A DNA stretch of 64,000 bases from Streptococcus mitis. GTDB lineage: Bacteria; Bacillota; Bacilli; Lactobacillales; Streptococcaceae. The stretch is from the NCBI RefSeq assembly GCF_009496285.1, contig NZ_WIJK01000003.1:45965-109964 (forward strand), in the 5' to 3' direction. Position 1 is the first letter of the stretch. Each line of letters starts with the position of its first letter. Positions 48,618-58,268 of the stretch are shown one piece after another. The notes below the pieces were generated by a model. That model was not told the origin of the DNA and did not search any database. It saw only the letters and a list, made by a program, of their open reading frames with translations. The translations under genes were made by a program, and so were the position numbers.

Positions 48618-49892
48618 ATGAAGCAAGAAAGCAAGTATGAACAAGTCGTTCACTATCTAAAAAATGAGATAGAATCAGGTAGATTTCCCACTGGAAGTCG
48701 CCTGCCATCTATTCGAAGACTCAGTCAAGATTTTCACTGTAGCAAAGACACCATACAGCGCGCACTCTTAGAACTCCGATACCAGAAATATATCTACTCC
48801 AAACCTCAAAGTGGTTACTATGCTTTGGAGCAACAAAGTAGTCATGATGATCTAGAAATTTTAGTCAATGATGAGCACTTGGGTGCCTATGATGACTTTC
48901 GTCTTTGTGTAAACGAAAGCTTGATTGGTCGAGAAAACTATCTCTACAACTACTATGAACACCAAGAGGGGTTAGAAGAATTACGAAAGTCTGTTCAGAA
49001 ACTACTTTTTGAGCAAGCTATCTACAGTAAACCAGACCAACTGGTTCTAACCTCTGGAACCCAGCAGGCTCTCTTTATCCTTTCTCAGATAGACTTTCCG
49101 AGTCGGACGCAGGAAATTCTGGTTGAGCAACCTACCTATCATCGAATGAACCAACTCCTGCTGGCTCAGGGGCTTCCCTATCAAACCATTGAACGACGGA
49201 TTGATGGGATTGATCTAAATGAACTAGAGCAACACTTTAAAAAAGGAAAGATTAAGTTTTTCTATACCATTCCCCGTTTTCACTATCCTCTAGGACATTC
49301 CTATACGGACCAAGAAAAACGAGCCATTCTAGATTTGGCTGCCAAGTATCAGATTTACATCGTCGAGGATGACTATCTGGGGGATCTCGATCCCAAAATG
49401 GGGCAGACCTTCCACTATCTAGACCAAAATGATCTGGTCATCTATATCAAATCCTTTTCTACCAGTCTTTTCCCTGCTCTTCGGATTACTGCCCTCATAC
49501 TTCCAAATGCCATCAAAGAAGCCTTTGTGTCCTATAAAAATATCCTTGACTATGATAACAACCTTATCATGCAAAAGGCCTTATCCCTCTACATTGATAG
49601 TCAATTATTCGAAAAAAATAGACTAGCTAGACTAGTCCTCCAAGAAAAGAAGCAAGCTCAGATTCAAAAACTTTTAAAAAGTAATCCTATCAATCTCCCA
49701 ACCTATCCACTCCACGATGGACTCTTACTTGATTTGAGACAGTATCCTAAAATTGCAAGTCTCAAACACAGTTCTCTAGATCTTGACTTTTTCGAGACCT
49801 CCTACTTGTCTACTTGTCCCTATCACTTTGCCAAAGTGCCTCTTGAAAAGATAGAAACCACACTAGATTACTTAAAAACAGAGCTGGACTAA
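48618..49892 (+). CDS. MocR/GntR family regulator with aminotransferase-like domain lacking the PLP lysine
   Basis: A 424-residue protein: an N-terminal GntR winged helix (about residues 5-72, GSRLPSIRRLSQDFHCSKDT) fused to a class I aminotransferase-like domain (about 95-424). EDDYLGD is present where MocR proteins have the PLP-ring Asp. The motif that normally reads SFSK-L-P-LR is SFSTSLFPALR here, so residue 282 is Thr (ACC, 49461-49463) instead of the Schiff-base Lys. GAGAGG precedes the ATG. The protein may bind another ligand or PLP non-covalently. Targets are unknown; the adjacent binding lipoprotein is a candidate. Confidence 0.85.
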   Translation: MKQESKYEQVVHYLKNEIESGRFPTGSRLPSIRRLSQDFHCSKDTIQRALLELRYQKYIYSKPQSGYYALEQQSSHDDLEILVNDEHLGAYDDFRLCVNESLIGRENYLYNYYEHQEGLEELRKSVQKLLFEQAIYSKPDQLVLTSGTQQALFILSQIDFPSRTQEILVEQPTYHRMNQLLLAQGLPYQTIERRIDGIDLNELEQHFKKGKIKFFYTIPRFHYPLGHSYTDQEKRAILDLAAKYQIYIVEDDYLGDLDPKMGQTFHYLDQNDLVIYIKSFSTSLFPALRITALILPNAIKEAFVSYKNILDYDNNLIMQKALSLYIDSQLFEKNRLARLVLQEKKQAQIQKLLKSNPINLPTYPLHDGLLLDLRQYPKIASLKHSSLDLDFFETSYLSTCPYHFAKVPLEKIETTLDYLKTELD

Positions 49893-49908
49893 GATCCAAC
49901 TCTGTTTT
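49875..49908. terminator. Bidirectional terminator between the MocR-type gene and the binding lipoprotein
   Basis: AAAACAGAG-TGGA pairs with TCCA-CTCTGTTTT. It overlaps the end of the regulator gene and lies just past the convergent lipoprotein gene. Confidence 0.88.
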
Positions 49909-49909
49909 C

Positions 49910-50725
49910 TTATTGTTCTACTTCTGTTAGCTTAGCAGCTTTTTCAAGATAAGTCTGGTAAGTTCCGTCATCTTTCAGTTTTTGGATGACCTTATCAACT
50001 ACTTCCTTCAAATCTGAGTTACCTTTTTTGATAGCTACAGCATTAGCTTCACCTTCTGTCATAGTCAAGCTGACTGAAGCAACTGCCAAATCAGAGTTCT
50101 TACCAGCATAGCTTAGTGCTACTGGCTCATCCATATGAACGGCATCTACTTTAGCTGATTGAAGCTCATTAACTGCTTCTCCCATGTTGGTCAATGAAGT
50201 CAACTGTGCTTTTGGAAGTTGCTCTTTAACCATTGATTCAGGTACAGTTCCTTTTTGAGCTGCAATATTTGCACTTGCTAGAGAATCCAAATCCTTGTAT
50301 TTTTCAAGGTCGGACTTTCTGATTAGGAAGCTAATCTTGTTTTCATAGTAAGGAATTGAGAAATCAAAGACTTCTTTTCTTTCTTCAGTTGCACTGATTC
50401 CCGCAATGGCCAAATCTGCTTTTCCTGTTTGAAGACTGGTCAAGACATTATCAAAACTCATACTTGAAATTTCTAATTTTACACCAAGTTCATCAGCGAT
50501 TGCTTGTGCCATATCAATATCAGCACCGACAACTTGATTTTTCCCATCTACAAGTGCTTGAAACTCAAATGGTGCATAGTCTGGGCTAGTTGCGACCACT
50601 AATTTACCTTTTTGTTTGATGGCCTCCACTGCTGACTGTGAGCTTGAGTCAGATGACTGACAAGCTACTAAAAAGAAGCTTGCAAGAAAACTACATAAGA
50701 CAAATATCCATTTTTTAAAATTCAT
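49910..50725 (-). CDS. Amino acid ABC transporter substrate-binding lipoprotein
   Basis: A 271-residue extracellular binding protein (SBP_bac_3 family). The lipobox FFLVACQSS makes it a lipoprotein processed by LspA. VVATSPDYAPFEFQAL, GADIDMAQAIADELG and the hinge region AQKGTVPESM are family features. No permease or ATPase gene adjoins it, so it must use partners elsewhere, possibly those of another polar amino-acid transporter. Strong own promoter; ligand unknown. Confidence 0.92.
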   Translation of the reverse strand: MNFKKWIFVLCSFLASFFLVACQSSDSSSQSAVEAIKQKGKLVVATSPDYAPFEFQALVDGKNQVVGADIDMAQAIADELGVKLEISSMSFDNVLTSLQTGKADLAIAGISATEERKEVFDFSIPYYENKISFLIRKSDLEKYKDLDSLASANIAAQKGTVPESMVKEQLPKAQLTSLTNMGEAVNELQSAKVDAVHMDEPVALSYAGKNSDLAVASVSLTMTEGEANAVAIKKGNSDLKEVVDKVIQKLKDDGTYQTYLEKAAKLTEVEQ

Positions 50726-50756
50726 AAATAAACAACCTCTCTGTTAATTTTGTATA

Positions 50757-50785
50757 ATTATAACTCTATAAACTTTGTTTGTCAA
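50757..50785 (-). promoter_or_regulatory. Promoter of the amino-acid binding lipoprotein
   Basis: On the minus strand TTGACA (50785-50780) and TATAAT (50762-50757) have exact consensus hexamers and a 17-base spacer. Confidence 0.92.
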
Positions 50786-50827
50786 GCATATTTTAAATTT
50801 TTATGAAAAATTTTCATTTTTTCTTTC

Positions 50828-50866
50828 AAAAAAGGAGCTTTTACTTACTAACAAGCTCCTTTTTTT
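50828..50866 (-). terminator. Terminator of the pst-phoU operon
   Basis: AAAAAAGGAGCTT pairs with AAGCTCCTTTTTT around a 12-base loop, 17 bases past phoU. Confidence 0.92.
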
Positions 50867-50882
50867 GCATAATTAATCAATC

Positions 50883-51536
50883 TTACAATTCAACAATCTT
50901 ACCTGTTTCAAAGTAAACAACCCATTCACAGATATTTTTTGCATAGTCACCGATGCGTTCCAAGTAAGAAATAACTTGGAAATAATCACGACCTGTGATG
51001 ATGGCTTCAGGATGTTTCTTGATTTCCTCTGTAGCAAGGTCTCGAATATTATCAAAGTAATGGTTGATATTTTCATCCATAGTTGCAACTTCATAGGCTT
51101 GATCCACAGAACCATTCAAATAAAGTTCTAAAGCAGCCTCAACAAAGTTTTTTACTTCACGACCCATTTTTTTAATTTCTTCTTCAACTGCAGGGATACG
51201 TTGCTCACCCTTCATACGAATCGTTGCTTTTGCGATAGATACTGCATGGTCTCCCATACGTTCTAGGTCTGAAACAGCTTTTAAAACTGTCAAAACTGTT
51301 CGCAAGTCCTGTGAAACTGGCTGTTGTAGGGCAATCATTTCAAATGATTTCTTTTCAAGTTTCACTTCGTATTCGTTTACTTCTGCATCTTCCTCAATGA
51401 CTTCTTTTGCCAAGTCACGGTCATGAGTAACAAAAGCACGTACAGTACGATTGATTTGGGAAAGAACTTCTTGTCCCATGGCATAAAACTGATTATGCAA
51501 TTTCTCTAAATCTTCTTCAAATTGAGATCGTAACAT
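50883..51536 (-). CDS. phoU: Phosphate transport regulator PhoU
   Basis: A 217-residue helical-bundle protein with two PhoU repeats; each carries an E-x3-D type metal motif (DLERMGDHAVSIAK, YLERIGDYAKNICE). PhoU restrains Pst uptake and phosphate signalling. Being linked to a pst operon with two pstB genes, it matches the pneumococcal PhoU2 type. AAGGAGTGAG precedes the ATG. Confidence 0.95.
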   Translation of the reverse strand: MLRSQFEEDLEKLHNQFYAMGQEVLSQINRTVRAFVTHDRDLAKEVIEEDAEVNEYEVKLEKKSFEMIALQQPVSQDLRTVLTVLKAVSDLERMGDHAVSIAKATIRMKGEQRIPAVEEEIKKMGREVKNFVEAALELYLNGSVDQAYEVATMDENINHYFDNIRDLATEEIKKHPEAIITGRDYFQVISYLERIGDYAKNICEWVVYFETGKIVEL

Positions 51537-51547
51537 CTTCTCACTCC

Positions 51548-52306
51548 TTATCCAAATTTACCTGAAATGTAGTCCTCTGTCTCCTTATGTTGAGGATAGA
51601 GGAACATATCCTTGGTATCGTTAAATTCAATCAAATCTCCATTGAGGAAAAATCCTGTCTTATCAGAGATTCGAGATGCCTGCTGCATAGAACGAGTGAC
51701 CAAGAGCATGGTGTACTTGTCTTTTAGACCATACAAGGTTTCCTCAATCTTACCAGCAGAAATAGGGTCCAAGGCTGAAGTTGGTTCATCCAAGAGGATA
51801 ATCTTTGGACTAGTCGCCAATACACGGGCTACACAGACACGTTGTTGTTGTCCACCTGATAGACCAATTGCTGAATCATGCAAGCGATCCTTGACCTCAT
51901 CCCAGATTGAAGCACGCTGTAAAGCTTTCTCTACTGCTTCATCCAAAACGTTCTTATCTTTTTCCCCATTAATGCGGAGACCATAAACGACATTTTCATA
52001 GATAGACATAGGGAAAGGATTAGGTTGTTGGAATACCATTCCAATTTCCTTACGCAATTCAACTGTATCGGTACGAGGGCTATAGATGTTGTGACCGTTA
52101 TAAACCACTGATCCAGTTGTCGTCACTTCAGGATTGAGATCCCCCATTCGGTTAATAGCCTTTAGAAGTGTTGATTTTCCAGATCCAGACGGACCAATAA
52201 GGGCTGTAATTTCCTTGGGTTGGAATGATAAGGAAACACTATTCAAGACCTTCTTTTTATTGTAATAGACTGACAGGTCTGAAACCTGCAAAATCGGTTC
52301 TGTCAT
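51548..52306 (-). CDS. pstB: Phosphate ABC transporter ATP-binding protein (second PstB)
   Basis: A 252-residue PstB ATPase with Walker A ([11 protein letters not shown]), signature (LSGGQQQR) and Walker B ([13 protein letters not shown]). The switch region reads [12 protein letters not shown], with Arg where most ABC ATPases, and the paralogue next door (IIVTHSMQQAAR), have the catalytic His. This suggests one of the two PstB sites is degenerate and that the pair may work as a heterodimer. Confidence 0.94.
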   Translation of the reverse strand: MTEPILQVSDLSVYYNKKKVLNSVSLSFQPKEITALIGPSGSGKSTLLKAINRMGDLNPEVTTTGSVVYNGHNIYSPRTDTVELRKEIGMVFQQPNPFPMSIYENVVYGLRINGEKDKNVLDEAVEKALQRASIWDEVKDRLHDSAIGLSGGQQQRVCVARVLATSPKIILLDEPTSALDPISAGKIEETLYGLKDKYTMLLVTRSMQQASRISDKTGFFLNGDLIEFNDTKDMFLYPQHKETEDYISGKFG

Positions 52307-52318
52307 ACTATTTCCTCT

Positions 52319-53122
52319 CTAACCAAAGTGTCCAGTTACATAGTCATTTGTTGACTGTAGCTTAGCATTTTGGAAAATATTTGCAGTTTTATCATACTCA
52401 ATCAAGTCACCCAAGTAGAAAAATCCAGTGTAATCACTCGCACGCGCAGCCTGTTGCATGCTATGGGTCACGATGATGATGGTGAAGTCCTTCTTCAACT
52501 CAAGCATAGTTTCCTCAAGCTGGGCTGTCGCAATCGGATCCAAGGCTGATGCAGGTTCATCCATCAAGAGGATGTCTGGTTTTACTGAAATAGCACGGGC
52601 AATACAGAGACGTTGCTGCTGGCCTCCTGAAAGCGTTAAGGCTGACTTGTGAAGGTCATCTTTGACCTGATCCCAGAGGGCAGCCTGGCGAAGTGAGGTT
52701 TCTACAATTTCATCAAGGACCTTCTTATCCTTAACTCCTGCACGTTCATGTGCAAAGGTGATGTTGCGGTAGATTGATTTAGCAAATGGGTTTGGACGTT
52801 GGAAAACCATTCCGATGTGTTTACGCATTTCATAAACATTAATTTCTGGACGGTTAACGTCAATACCTCGATAGAGAATCTGTCCTGTAACCTTTGCAAT
52901 ATCAATGGTATCATTCATACGATTAAGACTGCGTAGATAGGTTGATTTCCCAGATCCAGACGGACCAATCAGGGCCGTGATTTTATTTTTTTCGAATTGC
53001 ATATCGATGCCCTTGATGGATTCATTTTTACCGTAGTAAACATGTAAATCCTTGGTAGAGAGGGCCACTTTTTCTTCAGGGAAGGTGATGATATGCTTTT
53101 CATCCCAGTTATATTTTGACAT
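52319..53122 (-). CDS. pstB: Phosphate ABC transporter ATP-binding protein (first PstB)
   Basis: A 267-residue PstB ATPase with all motifs: [32 protein letters not shown] and switch His (VTHSMQQAAR). It carries a 15-20 residue N-terminal extension compared with the second PstB. It lies 10 bases after pstA and 12 before the other ATPase gene. Confidence 0.95.
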   Translation of the reverse strand: MSKYNWDEKHIITFPEEKVALSTKDLHVYYGKNESIKGIDMQFEKNKITALIGPSGSGKSTYLRSLNRMNDTIDIAKVTGQILYRGIDVNRPEINVYEMRKHIGMVFQRPNPFAKSIYRNITFAHERAGVKDKKVLDEIVETSLRQAALWDQVKDDLHKSALTLSGGQQQRLCIARAISVKPDILLMDEPASALDPIATAQLEETMLELKKDFTIIIVTHSMQQAARASDYTGFFYLGDLIEYDKTANIFQNAKLQSTNDYVTGHFG

Positions 53123-53132
53123 GGCTTCTCCT

Positions 53133-54017
53133 TTAGGCAGCGGTTAATTTCTTGTGTAGGTAGCTTCCGAGTTTGCGAGCTCCAAAGTTAAAGATTAAGA
53201 TAAAGATTAGGAGCACCGCAGCAGAACCTGCTGAAACAAGGGTTCCATCAGGAATAGTTCCTTCACTGTTGACTTTCCAAATATGGACGGCCAAGGTTTC
53301 TGCTTGACGGAAGATTGAGATCGGACTGGTTACACTGAGAACATTCCAGTTTGACCAGTCAAGAGCTGGAGCTGATTGTCCTGCCGTATAGATAAGAGCC
53401 GCAGCTTCACCAAAGATACGACCTGATGCAAGGACAACACCCGTAACAATACCAGGTAAGGCTTCGGGGATAACGACATGAAGAACTGTTTCCCAACGAG
53501 AAAGTCCAAGTGCTAAACCAGCTTCACGTTGTGTATGGTGAACGTGTTTTAAGCTGTCTTCAACATTACGTGTCATCTGTGGAAGGTTAAAGACGGTCAA
53601 AGCCAAGGCACCAGAAATAATTGAAAATCCATACTCAAACTGAACTACAAAGATGAGGTAACCAAAGAGACCGACTACGACTGATGGCAGTGAAGACAAA
53701 ATCTCAATACAGGTACGAACGAAGTTGGTAACACGGCCTTTTTTGGCATACTCAGCCAAGTAAATCCCAGCTCCCATTGACAAAGGCACAGAGATGAACA
53801 AGGTGATGACCAAAAGGAAGAAGGAATTATAAAGCTGAATTCCAATACCTCCACCTGCTTGGTAAGAAGATGATTTTCCAGTCAAGAAGGACCAAGAAAC
53901 ATGAGGTAAGCCTCGAACCAAGATATAGAGAATCAAGGAAGCAAGAATGGTCACAATGATTCCTGCGATGGTATAGAGGACAGCTGTTGCAAGTTTATCT
54001 AATTTCTTAGCGTGCAT
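53133..54017 (-). CDS. pstA: Phosphate ABC transporter permease PstA
   Basis: A 294-residue permease with six helices. The coupling motif EAGLALGLSRWETVLHVVIPEA is in the middle and the family's conserved GEAAALIYTAG follows. It forms the phosphate channel with PstC, whose gene it overlaps by 11 bases. Confidence 0.95.
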   Translation of the reverse strand: MHAKKLDKLATAVLYTIAGIIVTILASLILYILVRGLPHVSWSFLTGKSSSYQAGGGIGIQLYNSFFLLVITLFISVPLSMGAGIYLAEYAKKGRVTNFVRTCIEILSSLPSVVVGLFGYLIFVVQFEYGFSIISGALALTVFNLPQMTRNVEDSLKHVHHTQREAGLALGLSRWETVLHVVIPEALPGIVTGVVLASGRIFGEAAALIYTAGQSAPALDWSNWNVLSVTSPISIFRQAETLAVHIWKVNSEGTIPDGTLVSAGSAAVLLIFILIFNFGARKLGSYLHKKLTAA

Positions 54018-54924
54018 AGTTTTTCTTTCCTCTTTCTTTCGTAATCAATTTAATCACACTGTTAAAGGCCAAACTCATCAAGAGCAATACTAAGGCCAGT
54101 GACCAAAGAACATTATTATCAACAGTTCCCATAACGGTATTACCAATTCCCATGGTCAATACAGATGTTAAAGTCGCTGCTGGTGTCGTCAATGAAGTTG
54201 GAACAACTGCTGAGTTACCAACAACCATCTGAATCGCAAGGGCTTCACCAAAGGCACGCGCCATCCCAAAGACAACAGCTGTAAAAATCCCTGAACGAGC
54301 AGCCTTCAAGGTTACACGCCAGATGGTTTGCCAACGAGTCGCTCCCATAGCTAAACTTGCTTCACGGTAGTGACGAGGCACTGCACGTAGACTATCCGTT
54401 GTCATAAAGGTTACAGTCGGCAAAATCATAACAAAGAGAACGAAAATCCCTGATAAAATACCGAAACCTGTTCCACCAAAGACACTACGTACAAAAGGTA
54501 CGACGACCTGCAAACCGATAAATCCATAAACTACCGAAGGAATCCCGACTAGGAGTTCGATAGCAGGTTGCAAAATCTTAGCTCCTTTTGGCGATACTTC
54601 TGTCATAAAGACAGCTGCCCCAATGGCAAATGGTGTTGCAATAAGAGCTGATAAGATGGTAACGATAAAGGAACCTAAAATCATTGGAAGGGCGCCAAAC
54701 TGTTTACCTGAAGGGTTCCAAGTTGCACCAAAAAGAAAATCAAAGATATTCACACCATTGACAAAGAAGGTTGATAAACCTTTTTGGGCTACAAAGATTA
54801 AAATCATAGCCACAATGATAACAATCAAAGAGAGGCAGGCAAAAGTCAGACTTTTCCCTAATTTCTCAAGACGAGAGTTCTTTGACGGAGAGAGCAATTT
54901 TTTAGATAATTCTTCTTGGTTCAT
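54007..54924 (-). CDS. pstC: Phosphate ABC transporter permease PstC
   Basis: A 305-residue permease with six helices. WNPSGKQFGALPMILGSF in the first external segment and REASLAMGATRWQTIWRVTL as coupling helix are typical of PstC. Its ATG lies within the stop of pstS (TAATG). Confidence 0.95.
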   Translation of the reverse strand: MNQEELSKKLLSPSKNSRLEKLGKSLTFACLSLIVIIVAMILIFVAQKGLSTFFVNGVNIFDFLFGATWNPSGKQFGALPMILGSFIVTILSALIATPFAIGAAVFMTEVSPKGAKILQPAIELLVGIPSVVYGFIGLQVVVPFVRSVFGGTGFGILSGIFVLFVMILPTVTFMTTDSLRAVPRHYREASLAMGATRWQTIWRVTLKAARSGIFTAVVFGMARAFGEALAIQMVVGNSAVVPTSLTTPAATLTSVLTMGIGNTVMGTVDNNVLWSLALVLLLMSLAFNSVIKLITKERGKKNYAR

Positions 54925-55802
54925 TATTGACTCCCTTCTAGCGCTGTTACAGTCCCTGTAGCATCTTTTTCAACCTTCATTTCCTTAACAGAAATATAGC
55001 CCATTCCTTTAACGATTCCGTTCTGAGCTTCGTCTGAAAGGATAAAGTTTAAGAATTCGGCAACTAATTCATTTGGCTCACCAAGTGTATACATATGTTC
55101 ATAAGACCACAAAGGCCAATTATTCGTGGTTACATTCTCTGAAATTGGTTCATAACCATTGAGTTTGATAGTCCCAACTGAGTCATCAACATAGGCAAAG
55201 GCTAAGTAGGAAATGGCTCCAGGGGTTTGAGAAACAATTGATTTGACCATCCCATTTGAATCTTGTTCCTGACTTTGCATTGCTGATTGCCCATCCATGA
55301 TCACACTGTCAAAAGTAGCACGAGAACCTGAACTTGCCGCACGATTGATAATAGAGATGGCTAAATCTTTCCCACCGACTTCTTTCCAGTTGGTAATTTC
55401 TCCTGTGAAGATTTGTCGGAGCTGATCCGTCGTTAGATTATCAACATCTACTTCTTTATTGATAATAACAGCCAAACCTGCAACAGCTACCTTATGGTCG
55501 ACCAATGCTGAGGCATCAATACCGTCTTTTTCCTCCGCAAATACATCGGAGTTGCCGACATCTACTGCTCCTGACTGAACCTGCGACAGTCCTGTACCAG
55601 AACCACCACCCTGAACATTGACTGTTTTTCCGATGTGAGCTGATGCAAATTCATCTGCAGCCGCCTCGACTAAAGGTTGGAGAGCAGTTGAACCAACAGC
55701 AGTCATAGACTCCCCACGATCAATCCAACTTGCACATCCTGCTAGTGAACCAGCAAGTAAAAGGATTGCAAGAAAGAGGGTGAGTTTTTTAAATTTTTTC
55801 AC
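54924..55802 (-). CDS. pstS: Phosphate-binding lipoprotein PstS
   Basis: A 292-residue phosphate-binding lipoprotein with lipobox SLAGCAS. Phosphate-binding residues lie in [33 protein letters not shown] and [13 protein letters not shown]. Translation starts at GTG (55802), preceded by AAGGAG. Upstream is a TATAGT -10 near 55892; no clear Pho box is seen. First gene of the six-gene pst operon. Confidence 0.96.
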   Translation of the reverse strand: MKKFKKLTLFLAILLLAGSLAGCASWIDRGESMTAVGSTALQPLVEAAADEFASAHIGKTVNVQGGGSGTGLSQVQSGAVDVGNSDVFAEEKDGIDASALVDHKVAVAGLAVIINKEVDVDNLTTDQLRQIFTGEITNWKEVGGKDLAISIINRAASSGSRATFDSVIMDGQSAMQSQEQDSNGMVKSIVSQTPGAISYLAFAYVDDSVGTIKLNGYEPISENVTTNNWPLWSYEHMYTLGEPNELVAEFLNFILSDEAQNGIVKGMGYISVKEMKVEKDATGTVTALEGSQ

Positions 55803-55912
55803 TATTTGTCTCCTTGAAAATAATGATGAATAGCTTGGAATTCCGCCCTATTTTTCTAATGTTTTATGCAAAAAATCCATAATTCCACTATAACATAGAA
55901 TAATGATTTTGA

Positions 55913-57226
55913 CTAGTTTTTTACCTTAAACCTCAAACCCTTAGGGAAATAATTCTTCAAGGTATTTCCGGTCACTTTTGCAAAGCCTAGACCATTCCCA
56001 CCAACTAAAACTTGGTACCAGCCATTTGGCAAAGTTTCAGACAATTGAACTGTCTCACCAGCTACGTATTTAACGAAGTCTTCTTGATGTATTTCAATGA
56101 CTTGCTTGACTTGGCTTGGTTTTAAGGCTAAACCAAGAGCAAAACTTGGTTCAAAACGTTTTTTCTTAAAGGTTCCAAGATGAAGTCCGTTTCGTGCAAT
56201 CCTAAGTTTACCCAAATCTGGTAGGACTTCTGGTAAGAGATACAGTTGGTCTCCAAAAGTCTGTAAAATACCTGGCAAATTAATCTTTAGATGTTTTTTT
56301 TCAAAATCTTGCCATAAACTCAACTGTTCGCGACTGAGATTAGTCTTAGAAGATTTGAACTTCCCAGCCTTGTTTTGACCTTTAAACTGAAGATGGGCCA
56401 CGAACTGACCTTCTCCCTTAAAACGATGTGGGTACATCCGAGCTGTCTCTGGAAAATCAATCCCAGGAGCCATACCATTGATAGGTTCGATTGGAATCAA
56501 TTCAAAATCATAACTATCCAATAACCATTTGACAATTTCTTCGTTTTCTTCTGGAGCCCAGGTACAGGTTGAATATACCAAACGACCACCATCAGCTAAC
56601 ATGGTGACCGCATCCTCTAGAATTTCACGCTGCAAGTCAGCACATTGGCTTGGATATTCTACACTCCAATAATCCATGGCATCTGGTTGTTTTCGGAACA
56701 TCCCTTCTCCAGAGCATGGTGCATCTAGGACAATTAGGTCAAAATATCCCTTAAATACTTTAGCAAAACGATCGGCAGATTCATTGGTTACAACAACATT
56801 TGTTGCACCAAAACGCTCCATATTTTCAACCAAAATCTTAGCTCGCTTGCTAGAAATTTCATTGGAAACAAGTAGTCCTTCACCTGCTAGATAAGCTGCC
56901 AGTTGAGTTGATTTCCCACCGGGAGCCGCTGCCAAATCCAAGACCTTTATGCCTGGTTTTGGTTGCGCTACTTGTGCAACCATTTGTGCAGCAGGTTCTT
57001 GGGAATAGACCAAACCTGTTACATGCTCAGGAGATTTTCCAGAAACCTTTCCATAGTAGCCCCAGGGTGTATGTGGAATAGCATCTGAAAAAGAAACTTG
57101 GCTTTCTTTTAAGGGATTGATGCGAAAGGCAGAAACTGCCTCATCATCAAAAGAGGCAAGAAAAGCTCTTGCCTCATCTCCCAATATTGCTTCATATTTT
57201 TTTACAAATCCTTCTGGAAATTGCAT
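55913..57226 (-). CDS. RsmF-like rRNA cytosine-C5 methyltransferase
   Basis: A 437-residue NOL1/NOP2/Sun-family SAM-dependent RNA methyltransferase. SAM loop VLDLAAAPGGKSTQLAAYL, the first Cys motif LDAPCSGEGMFRK and the catalytic Cys in VYSTCTWAPEENEE are intact. The C-terminal region (about 300-437) resembles the RsmF/PUA-like extension. Likely target is 16S rRNA. It is last in the operon spx - UPF0223 - IMPase - this gene. Confidence 0.93.
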   Translation of the reverse strand: MQFPEGFVKKYEAILGDEARAFLASFDDEAVSAFRINPLKESQVSFSDAIPHTPWGYYGKVSGKSPEHVTGLVYSQEPAAQMVAQVAQPKPGIKVLDLAAAPGGKSTQLAAYLAGEGLLVSNEISSKRAKILVENMERFGATNVVVTNESADRFAKVFKGYFDLIVLDAPCSGEGMFRKQPDAMDYWSVEYPSQCADLQREILEDAVTMLADGGRLVYSTCTWAPEENEEIVKWLLDSYDFELIPIEPINGMAPGIDFPETARMYPHRFKGEGQFVAHLQFKGQNKAGKFKSSKTNLSREQLSLWQDFEKKHLKINLPGILQTFGDQLYLLPEVLPDLGKLRIARNGLHLGTFKKKRFEPSFALGLALKPSQVKQVIEIHQEDFVKYVAGETVQLSETLPNGWYQVLVGGNGLGFAKVTGNTLKNYFPKGLRFKVKN

Positions 57227-57232
57227 GTAAGT

Positions 57233-57985
57233 TTATTTCCTTTCATAGATATAGGATTGGATTTCTGCCAACTTGTCTGTTGGAACCATCATGATTGGTT
57301 GTCGTGTCTGAAAATCCACCGGCTCTCCAGTTAAGGTTACAATCTGATAACCTAAACTTTTTCCAATGATACCAGCTGCAGCATAGTCCCAAGGTTGGAG
57401 ATAGGTGATATAGGTCAATAGCTGACCAGATAATATTTTTGAAAAGCTGATAGCCGCACTTCCATATATTCGTACACCAAGTGAAGCATTAGCCAATTCT
57501 GCCACACCCCAGGCGTTTGTTTCCAACATGCCAGCATTGCTCGCAATTAGAAAATCTCGCAAGGGCTTATCCTTAAAACTAGGCAAGGGTTCCTCATTGA
57601 GGCAGGCCTGAAAAGAACCTCCTCCATGATAACAATGACCTTTCATGACATCATAAATGATCCCAAACTGGCCCACACCGTTTTCAAAATATGCTACCAT
57701 AATGGCAAAATCATCACCTTGGGCGACAAAGTTGTTGGTACCATCAATGGGATCAATGACCCAAACAGATCCATGTCCAACTGAAGCACGTAGACATCCC
57801 TCTTCTGCACAAAATTGGTCATCCGGAAAATGCGAACGAATCTTATCAATCAAAAAATTCTGAACTTCCTTGTCCAAACGAGTCACCAAGTCTGTAGGGG
57901 ATGATTTTCTCTCAATATGCAATTCTTCCTGCATATGAGCTAGAATATAGTCTCCTGCTTCCTTGACAATCTCTTTGGCAAACAT
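57233..57985 (-). CDS. Inositol monophosphatase family protein
   Basis: A 250-residue Mg-dependent phosphatase of the IMPase family. Metal motifs GTNNF-type VIDPIDGTNNFVAQ and the C-terminal QPWDYAAAGII are complete. The reading frame stays open for 44 codons upstream, but that overlaps UPF0223 in another frame; the start MFAKEIVKEAGDYI (57985) fits the family. Substrate could be inositol phosphate, or another sugar phosphate or nucleotide such as PAP. Confidence 0.93.
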   Translation of the reverse strand: MFAKEIVKEAGDYILAHMQEELHIERKSSPTDLVTRLDKEVQNFLIDKIRSHFPDDQFCAEEGCLRASVGHGSVWVIDPIDGTNNFVAQGDDFAIMVAYFENGVGQFGIIYDVMKGHCYHGGGSFQACLNEEPLPSFKDKPLRDFLIASNAGMLETNAWGVAELANASLGVRIYGSAAISFSKILSGQLLTYITYLQPWDYAAAGIIGKSLGYQIVTLTGEPVDFQTRQPIMMVPTDKLAEIQSYIYERK

Positions 57986-57989
57986 AAAT

Positions 57990-58268
57990 TTATTTTCCAA
58001 GCGAAATCTTCCCTTCCCCTTGTTCTTTGGCCAATTGGAGAGCTCGATAGAAGGAGTAACCACTCGCAGTTTCAAATTCACGGCCCAAGCGTTTTTCTTC
58101 ACTCTTGCTTGGAACAATCGCTTTGAATCCCTTATAGGAATCTAGTAGTTTTTTTGCCTCTACCTTGGTCTCATAGGCTGCTTCAACATCATTAAAAAAA
58201 GAAAGCACTGAAGCAAGTTCTTCAGTGCTCCACGACAAATCTAGTGGGTAACTATACTGTTTATTCAT
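57990..58268 (-). CDS. UPF0223 (YktA-like) protein
   Basis: A 92-residue helical protein of the UPF0223 family ([20 protein letters not shown], followed by [20 protein letters not shown]). Function unknown. It begins at the base after the spx stop codon and ends four bases before the IMPase gene, so all three are tightly coupled. Confidence 0.93.
   Translation of the reverse strand: MNKQYSYPLDLSWSTEELASVLSFFNDVEAAYETKVEAKKLLDSYKGFKAIVPSKSEEKRLGREFETASGYSFYRALQLAKEQGEGKISLGK

Noticed and set aside
57986..58117. 44-codon N-terminal extension of the IMPase gene
   Set aside because: It overlaps the UPF0223 gene in a different frame and does not resemble IMPase sequence.
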